A DNA stretch of 29,216 bases from Anaerolineaceae bacterium UBA5838 (lineage in GTDB: Bacteria; Chloroflexota; Anaerolineae; Anaerolineales; Anaerolineaceae). The notes under the pieces were generated by a model. The model worked only from the letters and a program-made list of their open reading frames with translations. It did not search any database and was not told the DNA's origin. Within the stretch, counting starts at the first letter, position 1. The number at the start of each line of letters is the position of its first letter. Positions 23,434 through 29,216 of the stretch are shown in pieces. Both the position numbers and the translations under genes were made by a program. Where the stretch lies: NCBI GenBank assembly GCA_002432795.1, contig DJGU01000116.1, forward strand, positions 3,369 to 32,584, given 5' to 3'.

Positions 23434-24258
23434 ATGAGCTCAGAAAAGATAATCTTCCTCGACATTGATGGTACTCTCATCAGCTATGCGCAGCAACTTC
23501 CACCATCTGCCAGGGAGGCGCTCAGCCTCGCGCAGGCTCGCGGGCACAAACTCCTGATTTCTTCAGGACGCAGCAAGCCCTCCATTTATCCCTGGCTGCT
23601 GAACCTTGGATTTGACGGCATAATTGCGGGCGAAGGAGCCTACGCCGAATTTGGCGGAAAGATCGTTTTCGAAAGCGCCATCCCCGAAGAACACATCAGC
23701 CGCGTCTATGCTTACCTTGACGACCGAAAAATTGGCTTCTACGAAGAAAGCAACAGTGGGCTCCATGGCAATCGTTATTTTCTAAGCGAAACCGCCCGTT
23801 CTTTTGGCGTCTCTCAGGAAGTAGCAGCGGAAAATTTGCAGACGGCATTCCCTGGATTGACTTTTGGCCACCAGAACTATCACCTGGATGTCAACAAGGT
23901 CAGTTTTGTCATGACCCCTACCCTCAGCAAAGCCGAATTGGAAAAAGAGTTCGGTGATTATTTCCGGGTTGGTATGTGGAACATCTTCGGAAAAGGTCTG
24001 GGTTTTGGCGATTTCACCCAAAAGAACCTGACCAAAGCCTCGGCTGTATCCGTTCTAATTGAGTCGCTTGGTCTCAACCGCAAAGACACTTTTGCCTTTG
24101 GCGATTCCTTCAATGACATCGAAATCCTGCAGTACTGTCAGACCGGGATCGCTATGGGCAACGCGGCGGACGAGCTTAAAGCTGTGGCCGACTATGTCAC
24201 GAGCGATGTGACCGACGATGGAGTTTTCAAAGCTTTCAAGCATTTTGGCCTGATCTAA
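23434..24258 (+). CDS. HAD superfamily hydrolase, Cof type
   Basis: A 274-residue cytoplasmic phosphatase of the Cof/YidA branch (HAD subclass IIB). Motif I is FLDIDGTL with D10 and D12, motif II is LLISSGRSK, motif III is the lysine in QKNLTKASAV, and motif IV is FGDSFNDIEIL. The large C2-type cap lies between motifs II and III. Typical substrates are sugar phosphates, FMN or PLP; none can be assigned. The longer frame from 23386 is rejected because the promoter falls inside it, while ATG 23434 has AAGGA 5 bases upstream. A short hairpin terminator follows the gene. Confidence 0.9.
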   Translation: MSSEKIIFLDIDGTLISYAQQLPPSAREALSLAQARGHKLLISSGRSKPSIYPWLLNLGFDGIIAGEGAYAEFGGKIVFESAIPEEHISRVYAYLDDRKIGFYEESNSGLHGNRYFLSETARSFGVSQEVAAENLQTAFPGLTFGHQNYHLDVNKVSFVMTPTLSKAELEKEFGDYFRVGMWNIFGKGLGFGDFTQKNLTKASAVSVLIESLGLNRKDTFAFGDSFNDIEILQYCQTGIAMGNAADELKAVADYVTSDVTDDGVFKAFKHFGLI

Positions 24259-24310
24259 ACCAAATCCTCACAACTGGTTTGCCAGACTCGGGTAAAATTG
24301 ATTGAATAAC

Positions 24311-24332
24311 AAACGCTTCTGGCGTTTTTATT
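24311..24332 (+). terminator. Short terminator after the HAD gene
   Basis: AAACGC (24311-24316), loop TTCTG, GCGTTT (24322-24327) and a T-rich tail. It lies inside the longest possible frame of the next gene, which argues that the next gene starts at 24380 and not at the TTG at 24302. Confidence 0.5.
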
Positions 24333-24379
24333 CACTGATTGCGATATCAATTGTGTTAATTCGGAAAATTGCGATAGGT

Positions 24380-26176
24380 ATGAAAAGACTTCCTCTCAGG
24401 ACTATTTTGCTGATGCTGTGCCTGGTCACCGGCATGATATTCCAAACGACCTTGCCCGCCAGCGGGCAGGAACCGCCTGCAAGGGTTGTGATTGAGGATC
24501 TTGACACACGCGAGTTTCCAAGATTGACACTAAATTTTTCGATCCCGGGCGGTTTGGGTCAAGACACCTCCCTGGCAGCCAGCCAGGTGAGTGTGATCGA
24601 AAATGATCAGCAAATCGCCGTTGATTCCCTCACCAGTGAATATGTTGGCGTCCATTTTGGGCTGGTGATCAACCCCGAACGCACCCTGGTGCTCAATTAT
24701 CCCAACAGCTTCAGCAACTACGACCGTATGCTGACTGCTATGCGCCAGCTTGGCTCTGACCTTACCCCCATCACCGGCGACGTCTACAGCCTCTTCATTA
24801 ACCCGAACATTCATTACGATCAGCTCGAGAACTACACCGAATGGAAAAAGGTCCTCGAAGGCTACACCGAAAACCAACGCCAAATGATCAGCTCGCTGCA
24901 AAGCCTCGAAGAAGCCGTCAGTCTGCTCACCAGTAACCCCACAGGCAAGGAAACCGTGCTGGTCTACATGACCCCCTATATCGAGCCGGCCGAAGTCCCT
25001 GCGCTATCAGCCCTGATCCAACAGGCTGGCGAAGCTGGCATTCCGGTGCATATTTGGATGACTGCTTCCGCGTTGGTGATTGGCTCAGCCTATCAGACCG
25101 ATCTGCAGGCAGTCTGCGCGACCTGGGGCGGCAGCCTGACCATCCTCAGCGGCACCCAGACCCCCCCCAACCCACGCGAATATCTCAAGGGCAAAGGCTA
25201 TCTCTACACCATCACCTGGCAATCCGAGATCCGTTCCGGCAGCACCCAGCAGATCAGCCTGCGCTTGTCGCCCCCAGGTGGAGCCGTCTTGACCTCCGCC
25301 ATCAGTGAAGTCGCTTTGGAAGTATTGCCCACCAGCCTGAAATTCATCAATCTGCCAGATCAGCTTAGCGTGACCATCCAAAGCGATGAAAGAATTGAGC
25401 CAGCCGAACTGCCCATCCAGGCTGCCATCGAATTCCCAGATGGTTTTCCGCGCGAGGTGCTCAACACCAGCCTCTACGTCAACGGCAGCCTCGTTCAAGC
25501 GCGCCAGGAGCCGCCCTTTGGTGACTTTCTGCTCGACCTCAGCCCCTTTCGGGATCAGACCAAACTCAGTCTGCAGCTCAGGCTCCAGGATGCCCTCGGT
25601 TTCGAAACACGCAGCGCGATCGCGCAGATCGAATTGACATGTCTCGATCCAAAAGCGGATGAACCCAAAGCCCTGACCAGCAACATGTGGCTCTGGCTGG
25701 GTCTCGGTCTGGCAGCCCTTGGCTTGCTGGCTATGATCATCCTTCCAACCCGCCTGAAGAAGAAAACCGCCAAACCCTCTGCGTCCGAGCCTGCGACGCC
25801 ACCCGCCCGGATAGAGCCCGAGAGTCACGTGCCAGTCAAAACCTATGGCAGCCTCATCAAACTCGACCGCGACAACACCCCCTGTGCTGAGAAGCCGCTC
25901 TTGCTCATCAGGGAAGTCACGCTCATTGGCAAAGATCCGGAGCTGGCAAATTTGGTGCTCAATGATGAAGCGCTGGAGCCGCTGCACGCCGAAATTCACG
26001 CCTTTCCCGACGGCAGCACACGCCTGACAGACTTCCACACCACCGCGGGCACTTATGTCAATTTTAAGCCCGTAGACACCAAGGGTGCCGAAATCCACCA
26101 TGGAGATATCCTGCACTTCGGGCGGCTGCCGTACCGCTTCAACAGCCCAAGCCGCGTGGTCAGCCCCAGGAGTTGA
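24380..26176 (+). CDS. Membrane-anchored protein with degenerate vWA-like domain and cytoplasmic FHA domain
   Basis: A 598-residue protein: a signal peptide (about 1-29, ending LPASG-QEP), an extracytoplasmic region (30-435), one membrane helix (436-456, WLWLGLGLAALGLLAMII) with a following KKK stop, a Pro-rich linker, and a C-terminal FHA domain (about 490-588). The outer part begins like proteins with an N-terminal Ig-like strand and a vWA domain (VSVIENDQQIAVDSL, then HFGLVINPE), but the MIDAS DxSxS is absent. In the FHA domain the usual GR is GK (K518) and the SRxH loop reads EPLHAEIH, so phosphothreonine binding may be altered. The start has no strong ribosome site. It may sense something outside and signal to kinase targets inside; that is inference. 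Confidence 0.75.
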   Translation: MKRLPLRTILLMLCLVTGMIFQTTLPASGQEPPARVVIEDLDTREFPRLTLNFSIPGGLGQDTSLAASQVSVIENDQQIAVDSLTSEYVGVHFGLVINPERTLVLNYPNSFSNYDRMLTAMRQLGSDLTPITGDVYSLFINPNIHYDQLENYTEWKKVLEGYTENQRQMISSLQSLEEAVSLLTSNPTGKETVLVYMTPYIEPAEVPALSALIQQAGEAGIPVHIWMTASALVIGSAYQTDLQAVCATWGGSLTILSGTQTPPNPREYLKGKGYLYTITWQSEIRSGSTQQISLRLSPPGGAVLTSAISEVALEVLPTSLKFINLPDQLSVTIQSDERIEPAELPIQAAIEFPDGFPREVLNTSLYVNGSLVQARQEPPFGDFLLDLSPFRDQTKLSLQLRLQDALGFETRSAIAQIELTCLDPKADEPKALTSNMWLWLGLGLAALGLLAMIILPTRLKKKTAKPSASEPATPPARIEPESHVPVKTYGSLIKLDRDNTPCAEKPLLLIREVTLIGKDPELANLVLNDEALEPLHAEIHAFPDGSTRLTDFHTTAGTYVNFKPVDTKGAEIHHGDILHFGRLPYRFNSPSRVVSPRS

Positions 26177-26245
26177 TCCGTCCTATTTCTATCGCGAAAT
26201 CTTTCCCTGCCAAGTCGCCAAATCCAGCAAGCCACCAAATCCGGC

Positions 26246-26274
26246 TTGAATTCGCACCTTTTCCATGTTAGAAT
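26246..26274 (+). promoter_or_regulatory. Promoter of the serine tRNA genes
   Basis: TTGAAT (26246-26251), a 17-bp spacer, and TAGAAT (26269-26274) preceded by an extended TG (26266-26267). Transcription would begin near 26281, five bases before the first tRNA. Confidence 0.7.
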
Positions 26275-26285
26275 GTTTCCTCTAT

Positions 26286-26373
26286 GGAGGGATGGCCGAG
26301 CGGTTCAAGGCGCCTGTCTTGAAAACAGGTATAGGGAAACCTATCGTGGGTTCGAATCCCACTTCCTCCGCCA
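26286..26373 (+). tRNA. tRNA-Ser (anticodon UGA)
   Basis: An 88-base class II tRNA. The acceptor arm GGAGGGA pairs with TTCCTCC, the anticodon loop is CTTGAAA between CCTGT and ACAGG, and there is a long variable arm and a TTCGAAT T-loop. The CCA end is encoded (26371-26373). It reads UCA and, by wobble or modification, other UCN codons. Confidence 0.95.
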
Positions 26374-26393
26374 GGCTTGACAATTTATATTTT

Positions 26394-26482
26394 GGGGAGG
26401 TGCCGGAGTGGACGATCGGGGCCGCCTGCTAAGTGGTTGTCGGAGTAAAATTCGACCCAGGGTTCGAATCCCTGCCTCCCCG
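26394..26482 (+). tRNA. tRNA-Ser (anticodon GCU)
   Basis: An 89-base class II tRNA for AGC/AGU codons. The acceptor GGGGAGG pairs with CCTCCCC, the anticodon loop is CTGCTAA, and the long variable arm is closed by GTCGGA and TTCGAC. After discriminator G the DNA reads CCT, so the CCA end must be added enzymatically, unlike the first tRNA 20 bases upstream. A terminator follows. Confidence 0.93.
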
Positions 26483-26488
26483 CCTGAT

Positions 26489-26515
26489 AAAAAACCGCCA
26501 AAAGGCGGTTTTTTT
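26489..26515. terminator. Bidirectional terminator
   Basis: CCGCC (26495-26499), loop AAAA, GGCGG (26504-26508), flanked by an A-run on the left and seven Ts on the right. It can end both the tRNA transcript (plus) and the DUF2804 transcript (minus). Confidence 0.85.
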
Positions 26516-26551
26516 ATTCTTCTTTCCCGTTCTACCAAAGCTTACCAAAGC

Positions 26552-27571
26552 TCACCAGCGCGAGTGATGATCTTCCGCCCAACCAATAGCCTGGCTGACC
26601 TCGATCACCTCACCATCCTCCCCCACGATCGTTCCGTCAAAATGCCCGATCATTTGATGGACCTCTGAGCGGATGATCACCATATCGGTCTTGGCGATGC
26701 GTTCAAAAAACGGGCTAAAGGTCAGATCCACCCGCCCGGTCTCGGCCGTCCGCAGCCTCCAGGGGGCTTTGAAATCCTGGGTTGAATAGGTAAAGGTCAC
26801 GTCTTCACTGAGCTTGATCAAACGTCCATCGACGCACAGCGCGTTTTCGGTGGAGCCAGTCTTGTCCGTCCAACCTGCCCCAAAATTCGTGCCGAGCGTG
26901 CGCCCATCCGGCAGGCGCGTCGAGAAGCTTGCCCAATTCCAAAAGCCTTTGTACGGCCAGACGCCGCGCCCAAAATCCAACGTGGCGAAGCTGTTCTTCG
27001 CCTCAAACGCGACCTCGACCCCATTCAGAACGACCTTACCTTCAGCGGGCAAGGTGTTGTTCTTAGCCGTAAACTGGAACAAGCGCTCGCTCCACGGCAC
27101 CACCACGTTCATGCTCTCGTGGTTTTCCGGTTCGTTGATCAGAAACTGCGCCCGCAGCTCCTTGCCTCCAAAATCCGCCATCTCCACCAGCATTCGCACC
27201 CCGCCGTCCGCCCCCCGCATGCTGATCTGACAGCCCTTCCCCACGTAGCTTGCGTCGTCAGCCACCCTGTCCCCCAGCTCCACATCTTTGCCGAAGGGGG
27301 TGATGATGGTTTTCTCGATGAATTCCCCTGTGGCAAAATCGAGAAAGTAAACAAAAGGCAAACCGGCATAGTCCACATCGCTCAAAGTCACCGAAAACAG
27401 GTGCGTGGGGCTGGTGATGCACCAGTAGTTCCAGCGCTTTTTGCGCAGCGGGTGTCCGTAAAGCCTGCAATTCTGCAGAGCCTGGCGCGACCAGCCAATC
27501 GCCTTCGGGTTCAGCCTCCCATCCGGCAGGCACAGGTCCACAGCTTGAGTGAGTTCTTTTTCCTGGAGCAT
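26552..27571 (-). CDS. DUF2804 family protein
   Basis: A 339-residue soluble protein of the DUF2804 family, whose function is not established. Recognisable segments are the N-terminal LPDGRLNPKAIGWSRQ, RKKRWNYWCITSPTHLFSVTLSDVDYAG, the strand-rich middle with GRGVWPYKGFWNWASFS, and FGAGWTDKTGSTENAL near the end. The strand pattern and tryptophan content suggest a large beta-barrel or lipocalin-like fold, similar to AttH/carotenoid-binding type proteins; this is impression and not a match. No signal peptide is seen. The start has AAAGGAAAG (27575-27583, minus strand) just upstream and a TATAAT box further up. It is probably a single-gene unit ending at the shared terminator. Confidence 0.85.
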   Translation of the reverse strand: MLQEKELTQAVDLCLPDGRLNPKAIGWSRQALQNCRLYGHPLRKKRWNYWCITSPTHLFSVTLSDVDYAGLPFVYFLDFATGEFIEKTIITPFGKDVELGDRVADDASYVGKGCQISMRGADGGVRMLVEMADFGGKELRAQFLINEPENHESMNVVVPWSERLFQFTAKNNTLPAEGKVVLNGVEVAFEAKNSFATLDFGRGVWPYKGFWNWASFSTRLPDGRTLGTNFGAGWTDKTGSTENALCVDGRLIKLSEDVTFTYSTQDFKAPWRLRTAETGRVDLTFSPFFERIAKTDMVIIRSEVHQMIGHFDGTIVGEDGEVIEVSQAIGWAEDHHSRW

Positions 27572-27597
27572 AATCTTTCCTTTCTCGTAACAAAAGA

Positions 27598-27626
27598 ATT
27601 ATAGCCCCGGGATGCCATTTTTTGAT
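27598..27626 (-). promoter_or_regulatory. Promoter of the DUF2804 gene
   Basis: TATAAT on the minus strand (27598-27603) with a poor -35 (ATCAAA) 17 bases upstream. The ribosome site AAAGGAAAG follows before the ATG, so this message has a normal short leader. Confidence 0.5.
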
Positions 27627-27675
27627 GGATTTCCATCCATACTCCCCGCAATCAGACAGGTGCACCCAATAAAAT

Positions 27676-27696
27676 GCCACCGCAAGGTGGCTTTTT
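27676..27696. terminator. Terminator after the NYN gene
   Basis: GCCACC (27676-27681), loop GCAA, GGTGGC (27686-27691). On the minus strand it follows the NYN-LOTUS stop at once and is followed by ATTTTATT; on the plus strand it has TTTTT. Confidence 0.7.
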
Positions 27697-27697
27697 G

Positions 27698-28462
27698 TTA
27701 GTCGTCCTCTTTGGATCGGATCAGGATGATGGACTTCCCGGTCGGCTTTTTGATGTCAAAATAAGCTTTCCTGGCACGCACTAACGTGGCGAGCTGTCTT
27801 GCGCCATAGGTGCGCGGGTCAAAGCCCGGGTCAATCCGCCGCAGGGCTGTGCCCACTTCCGAAAGCTTGCACCAGCCGTCGTCATCCGTGCCGACCAATT
27901 CGATCGCCTGGTTGATGTTATCAATCAGCTTCGATTCAGATTCAGAAAGTTTGGCAGACACTTGCTGCCGCGCGGCAGCCTTCTTCTTTTCACGTTCGCG
28001 CTCAACCATGTTCTCGGTGTAGATGAACACATCGCACGCCGAAACGAAAGCGCGCGGGGTCATCTGTTTGCCAATGCCAATCACCAGCTTGCCGCTTTCG
28101 CGGATGCGGGTGGCGAGGCGGGTGTAGTCGCTGTCGCTGGAAACCAGGCAGAATCCATCCACCAGGTTGGTGTGCAGGATGTCCATCGCGTCGATGATCA
28201 TGGCAGAGTCGGTTGAGTTTTTGCCGACGGAATATGCAAATTGCTGGAAGGGCTGAAAAGCAAAGGAGTTGAGGGTGTCTTTCCAGGATCTCATGTTCGA
28301 TGAGGTCCAATCCCCATAAATACGCCGGATGGTCACGTTACCATAACGGCTCGCCTCAACCACGATTTGCTCCATGAGAGCGGATTGGGCGTTGTCGCCA
28401 TCAATTAATATCGCGATCCGTTTTTCTTTGAGATCGTTTGAATTATCGTTATCATTTGTCAT
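27698..28462 (-). CDS. NYN domain putative ribonuclease with C-terminal OST-HTH/LOTUS domain
   Basis: A 254-residue protein of the LabA/DUF88 type. The N-terminal NYN (PIN-like) nuclease domain has the expected acidic residues: LIDGDNAQ, the Asp pair around KNSTDSAMIIDAMDIL, and LVSSDSDYTRLA. After a basic linker (EREREKKKAAARQ) a small winged domain of the OST-HTH/LOTUS type follows (LSEVGTALRRIDPGFDPRTYGARQLATLVRA), which in relatives binds RNA. Metal-dependent RNA cleavage is inferred from the family. The ATG is not preceded by a ribosome site; TATAAT lies 6 bases upstream, so the message is probably leaderless. It is 40 bases downstream of msrA on the same strand but appears to have its own promoter. 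Confidence 0.9.
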   Translation of the reverse strand: MTNDNDNSNDLKEKRIAILIDGDNAQSALMEQIVVEASRYGNVTIRRIYGDWTSSNMRSWKDTLNSFAFQPFQQFAYSVGKNSTDSAMIIDAMDILHTNLVDGFCLVSSDSDYTRLATRIRESGKLVIGIGKQMTPRAFVSACDVFIYTENMVEREREKKKAAARQQVSAKLSESESKLIDNINQAIELVGTDDDGWCKLSEVGTALRRIDPGFDPRTYGARQLATLVRARKAYFDIKKPTGKSIILIRSKEDD

Positions 28463-28468
28463 ACTAAG

Positions 28469-28474
28469 ATTATA
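28469..28474 (-). promoter_or_regulatory. -10 box for a leaderless NYN mRNA
   Basis: TATAAT on the minus strand ends 6 bases before the ATG at 28462. The best -35 is TTGCCT at a long 19-bp spacing. A GGAGGA sequence upstream is about 20 bases from the ATG and lies before the -10, so it cannot serve as a ribosome site. Confidence 0.6.
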
Positions 28475-28502
28475 ACTGCAAATTCCTCCCCCAAGGCAAG
28501 TC

Positions 28503-28985
28503 TTAGCAACCGCATTCGTCCGTCAATATCACCTGGTGTTTGCCGTAATAATCCTGGTGATACTCCTCAGCCGGATAAAAGACCTCAGCATCACAGATCT
28601 CGGTGATGATCTTACATTCATACTCACCGGAATTATTCAGCGCGGCTATCATCTTATCCGCGATTTTGCGTTCTTCGTCATTGCTCACAAAGATCGCGGA
28701 GCGGTATTGCGAAGCAAAACTGCGGCTGTTGGATTCGCACAAAGTGGGGTCATGAAAGCTGAAAAAAGCTTCGAGCAGTTCCTTGTAGGAAATGATCGCG
28801 TCATCGTAGTCGAGTTGTATCGCTTCCGCGTGCCCCGTCAGATCTCTGCAGACATCGCGGTAGTTTGGGTTTTCGGTATAACCGCCGGTATAGCCGACCA
28901 TCGTATTCACCACACCATGGACGTGCTTAAATTTGGCTTCCATTCCCCAGAAACAGCCGCCTGCAAGGATTGCTTGTTTGATCAT
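28503..28985 (-). CDS. msrA: Peptide methionine sulfoxide reductase A
   Basis: Reduces the S form of methionine sulfoxide in proteins and free methionine, part of oxidative damage repair. The 160-residue product opens with AILAGGCFWGMEAKF, which holds the catalytic cysteine, and continues with the family segments VGYTGGYTENPNYRDVC, GHAEAIQLDYD, FFSFHDPT and AEEYHQDYYGKH. The C-terminal ECGC supplies likely resolving cysteines. The catalytic residue is encoded as Cys (TGC or TGT, not TGA), so it is not a selenoprotein despite selB in the window. ATG 28985 is preferred over GTG 28994 because GGAG lies 8 bases before it and the GTG would overlap that site. Confidence 0.95.
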   Translation of the reverse strand: MIKQAILAGGCFWGMEAKFKHVHGVVNTMVGYTGGYTENPNYRDVCRDLTGHAEAIQLDYDDAIISYKELLEAFFSFHDPTLCESNSRSFASQYRSAIFVSNDEERKIADKMIAALNNSGEYECKIITEICDAEVFYPAEEYHQDYYGKHQVILTDECGC

Positions 28986-29134
28986 GCTTTTCACTCCAAA
29001 TATTTACTAAAAAAGCCATTTGAATAAGGCGTTACCTGAATATATCAAGAGCCTGAGAGATTTTCAAACCCTATCCTTACACAGCCAGAGCTTTGTTTGG
29101 CGATTGCTCCCTTGCAGTACCCAATGGACACATT

Positions 29135-29205
29135 GTGACGAATTTACGGAGCTTTTGCGCTTTTGCGCGTTTTTTGTGCATGTCAAAAACGCAAAACCTC
29201 GTCAC
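29135..29205. repeat. Nested inverted repeat near the right edge
   Basis: Outer arms GTGACGA (29135-29141) and TCGTCAC (29199-29205) enclose inner complementary runs: TTTTGCG followed by GTTTTT on the left (about 29161-29174) and AAAAACGCAAAA (29185-29196) on the right. It could end a gene outside the window or be a short palindromic element. No gene is seen from 28995 to the window end. Confidence 0.5.
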
Positions 29206-29216
29206 CCCAATCATCA

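Noticed and set aside
25085..26116. 343-residue minus-strand open frame opposite the FHA gene
   Set aside because: Antisense shadow; the plus-strand frame has a signal peptide, a membrane helix and an FHA domain, the minus frame has no recognisable feature.

Overview
The window reads as about 29 kb of a bacterial chromosome at roughly even G+C. Gene content and style (secreted beta-helix protein ending in FLPLIMRD, degenerate-vWA/FHA membrane protein, SelB, DUF2804 and NYN-LOTUS genes, promoters sitting directly on start codons) suggest a Chloroflexota bacterium, probably an Anaerolineae-like anaerobe. That assignment is inference from remembered family distributions, not a search. No phage, integrase, transposase, rRNA or CRISPR array was seen.

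Layout. 15-5094: a hydantoinase/dihydropyrimidinase gene followed by three membrane genes joined by ATGA overlaps, which resemble the proton-channel subunits of complex I and group 4 hydrogenases but have no catalytic partners in view. 5096-9198: a coiled-coil gene with its own promoter, overlapping selB (selenocysteine elongation factor), then a short serA-type dehydrogenase and a terminator. 9199-9513: a convergent gap with tandem 21-bp units and a palindromic element. 9514-10713 (minus): an exported L,D-transpeptidase with a promoter that predicts a leaderless mRNA. 10714-11578: a long divergent gap with two diverged copies of a dispersed repeat. 11579-13243: a secreted repeat-rich beta-helix protein. 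13613-16720: a PhzF-like isomerase, then xpt-guaA (purine salvage to XMP, then GMP). 16832-19462: an MFS transporter, a DNA-alkylation-repair gene broken by one in-frame TAA, and a GNAT acetyltransferase.

19463-19801 is a second convergent gap with two more copies of the palindromic element. 19802-22797 (minus) is a complete copper-resistance unit: CopY-type repressor, CopA copper ATPase, and a promoter covered by an exact TACAnnTGTA cop box. A small GNAT gene diverges from it. A HAD phosphatase, a vWA/FHA membrane protein and two serine tRNA genes (UGA and GCU) lead to a shared terminator. The right end holds minus-strand genes for a DUF2804 protein, an NYN-LOTUS putative RNase and MsrA.

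The most unusual item is the 65-66 bp palindromic family (9338-9403, 19517-19582, 19660-19724). Its 10-bp stems differ in sequence between copies but each pairs perfectly, so the structure appears conserved rather than the sequence. Others worth a second look are the orphan complex-I-like trio in which the usual TM7 lysine is Arg or Trp, the interrupted alkylation-repair gene, and two likely leaderless promoters.
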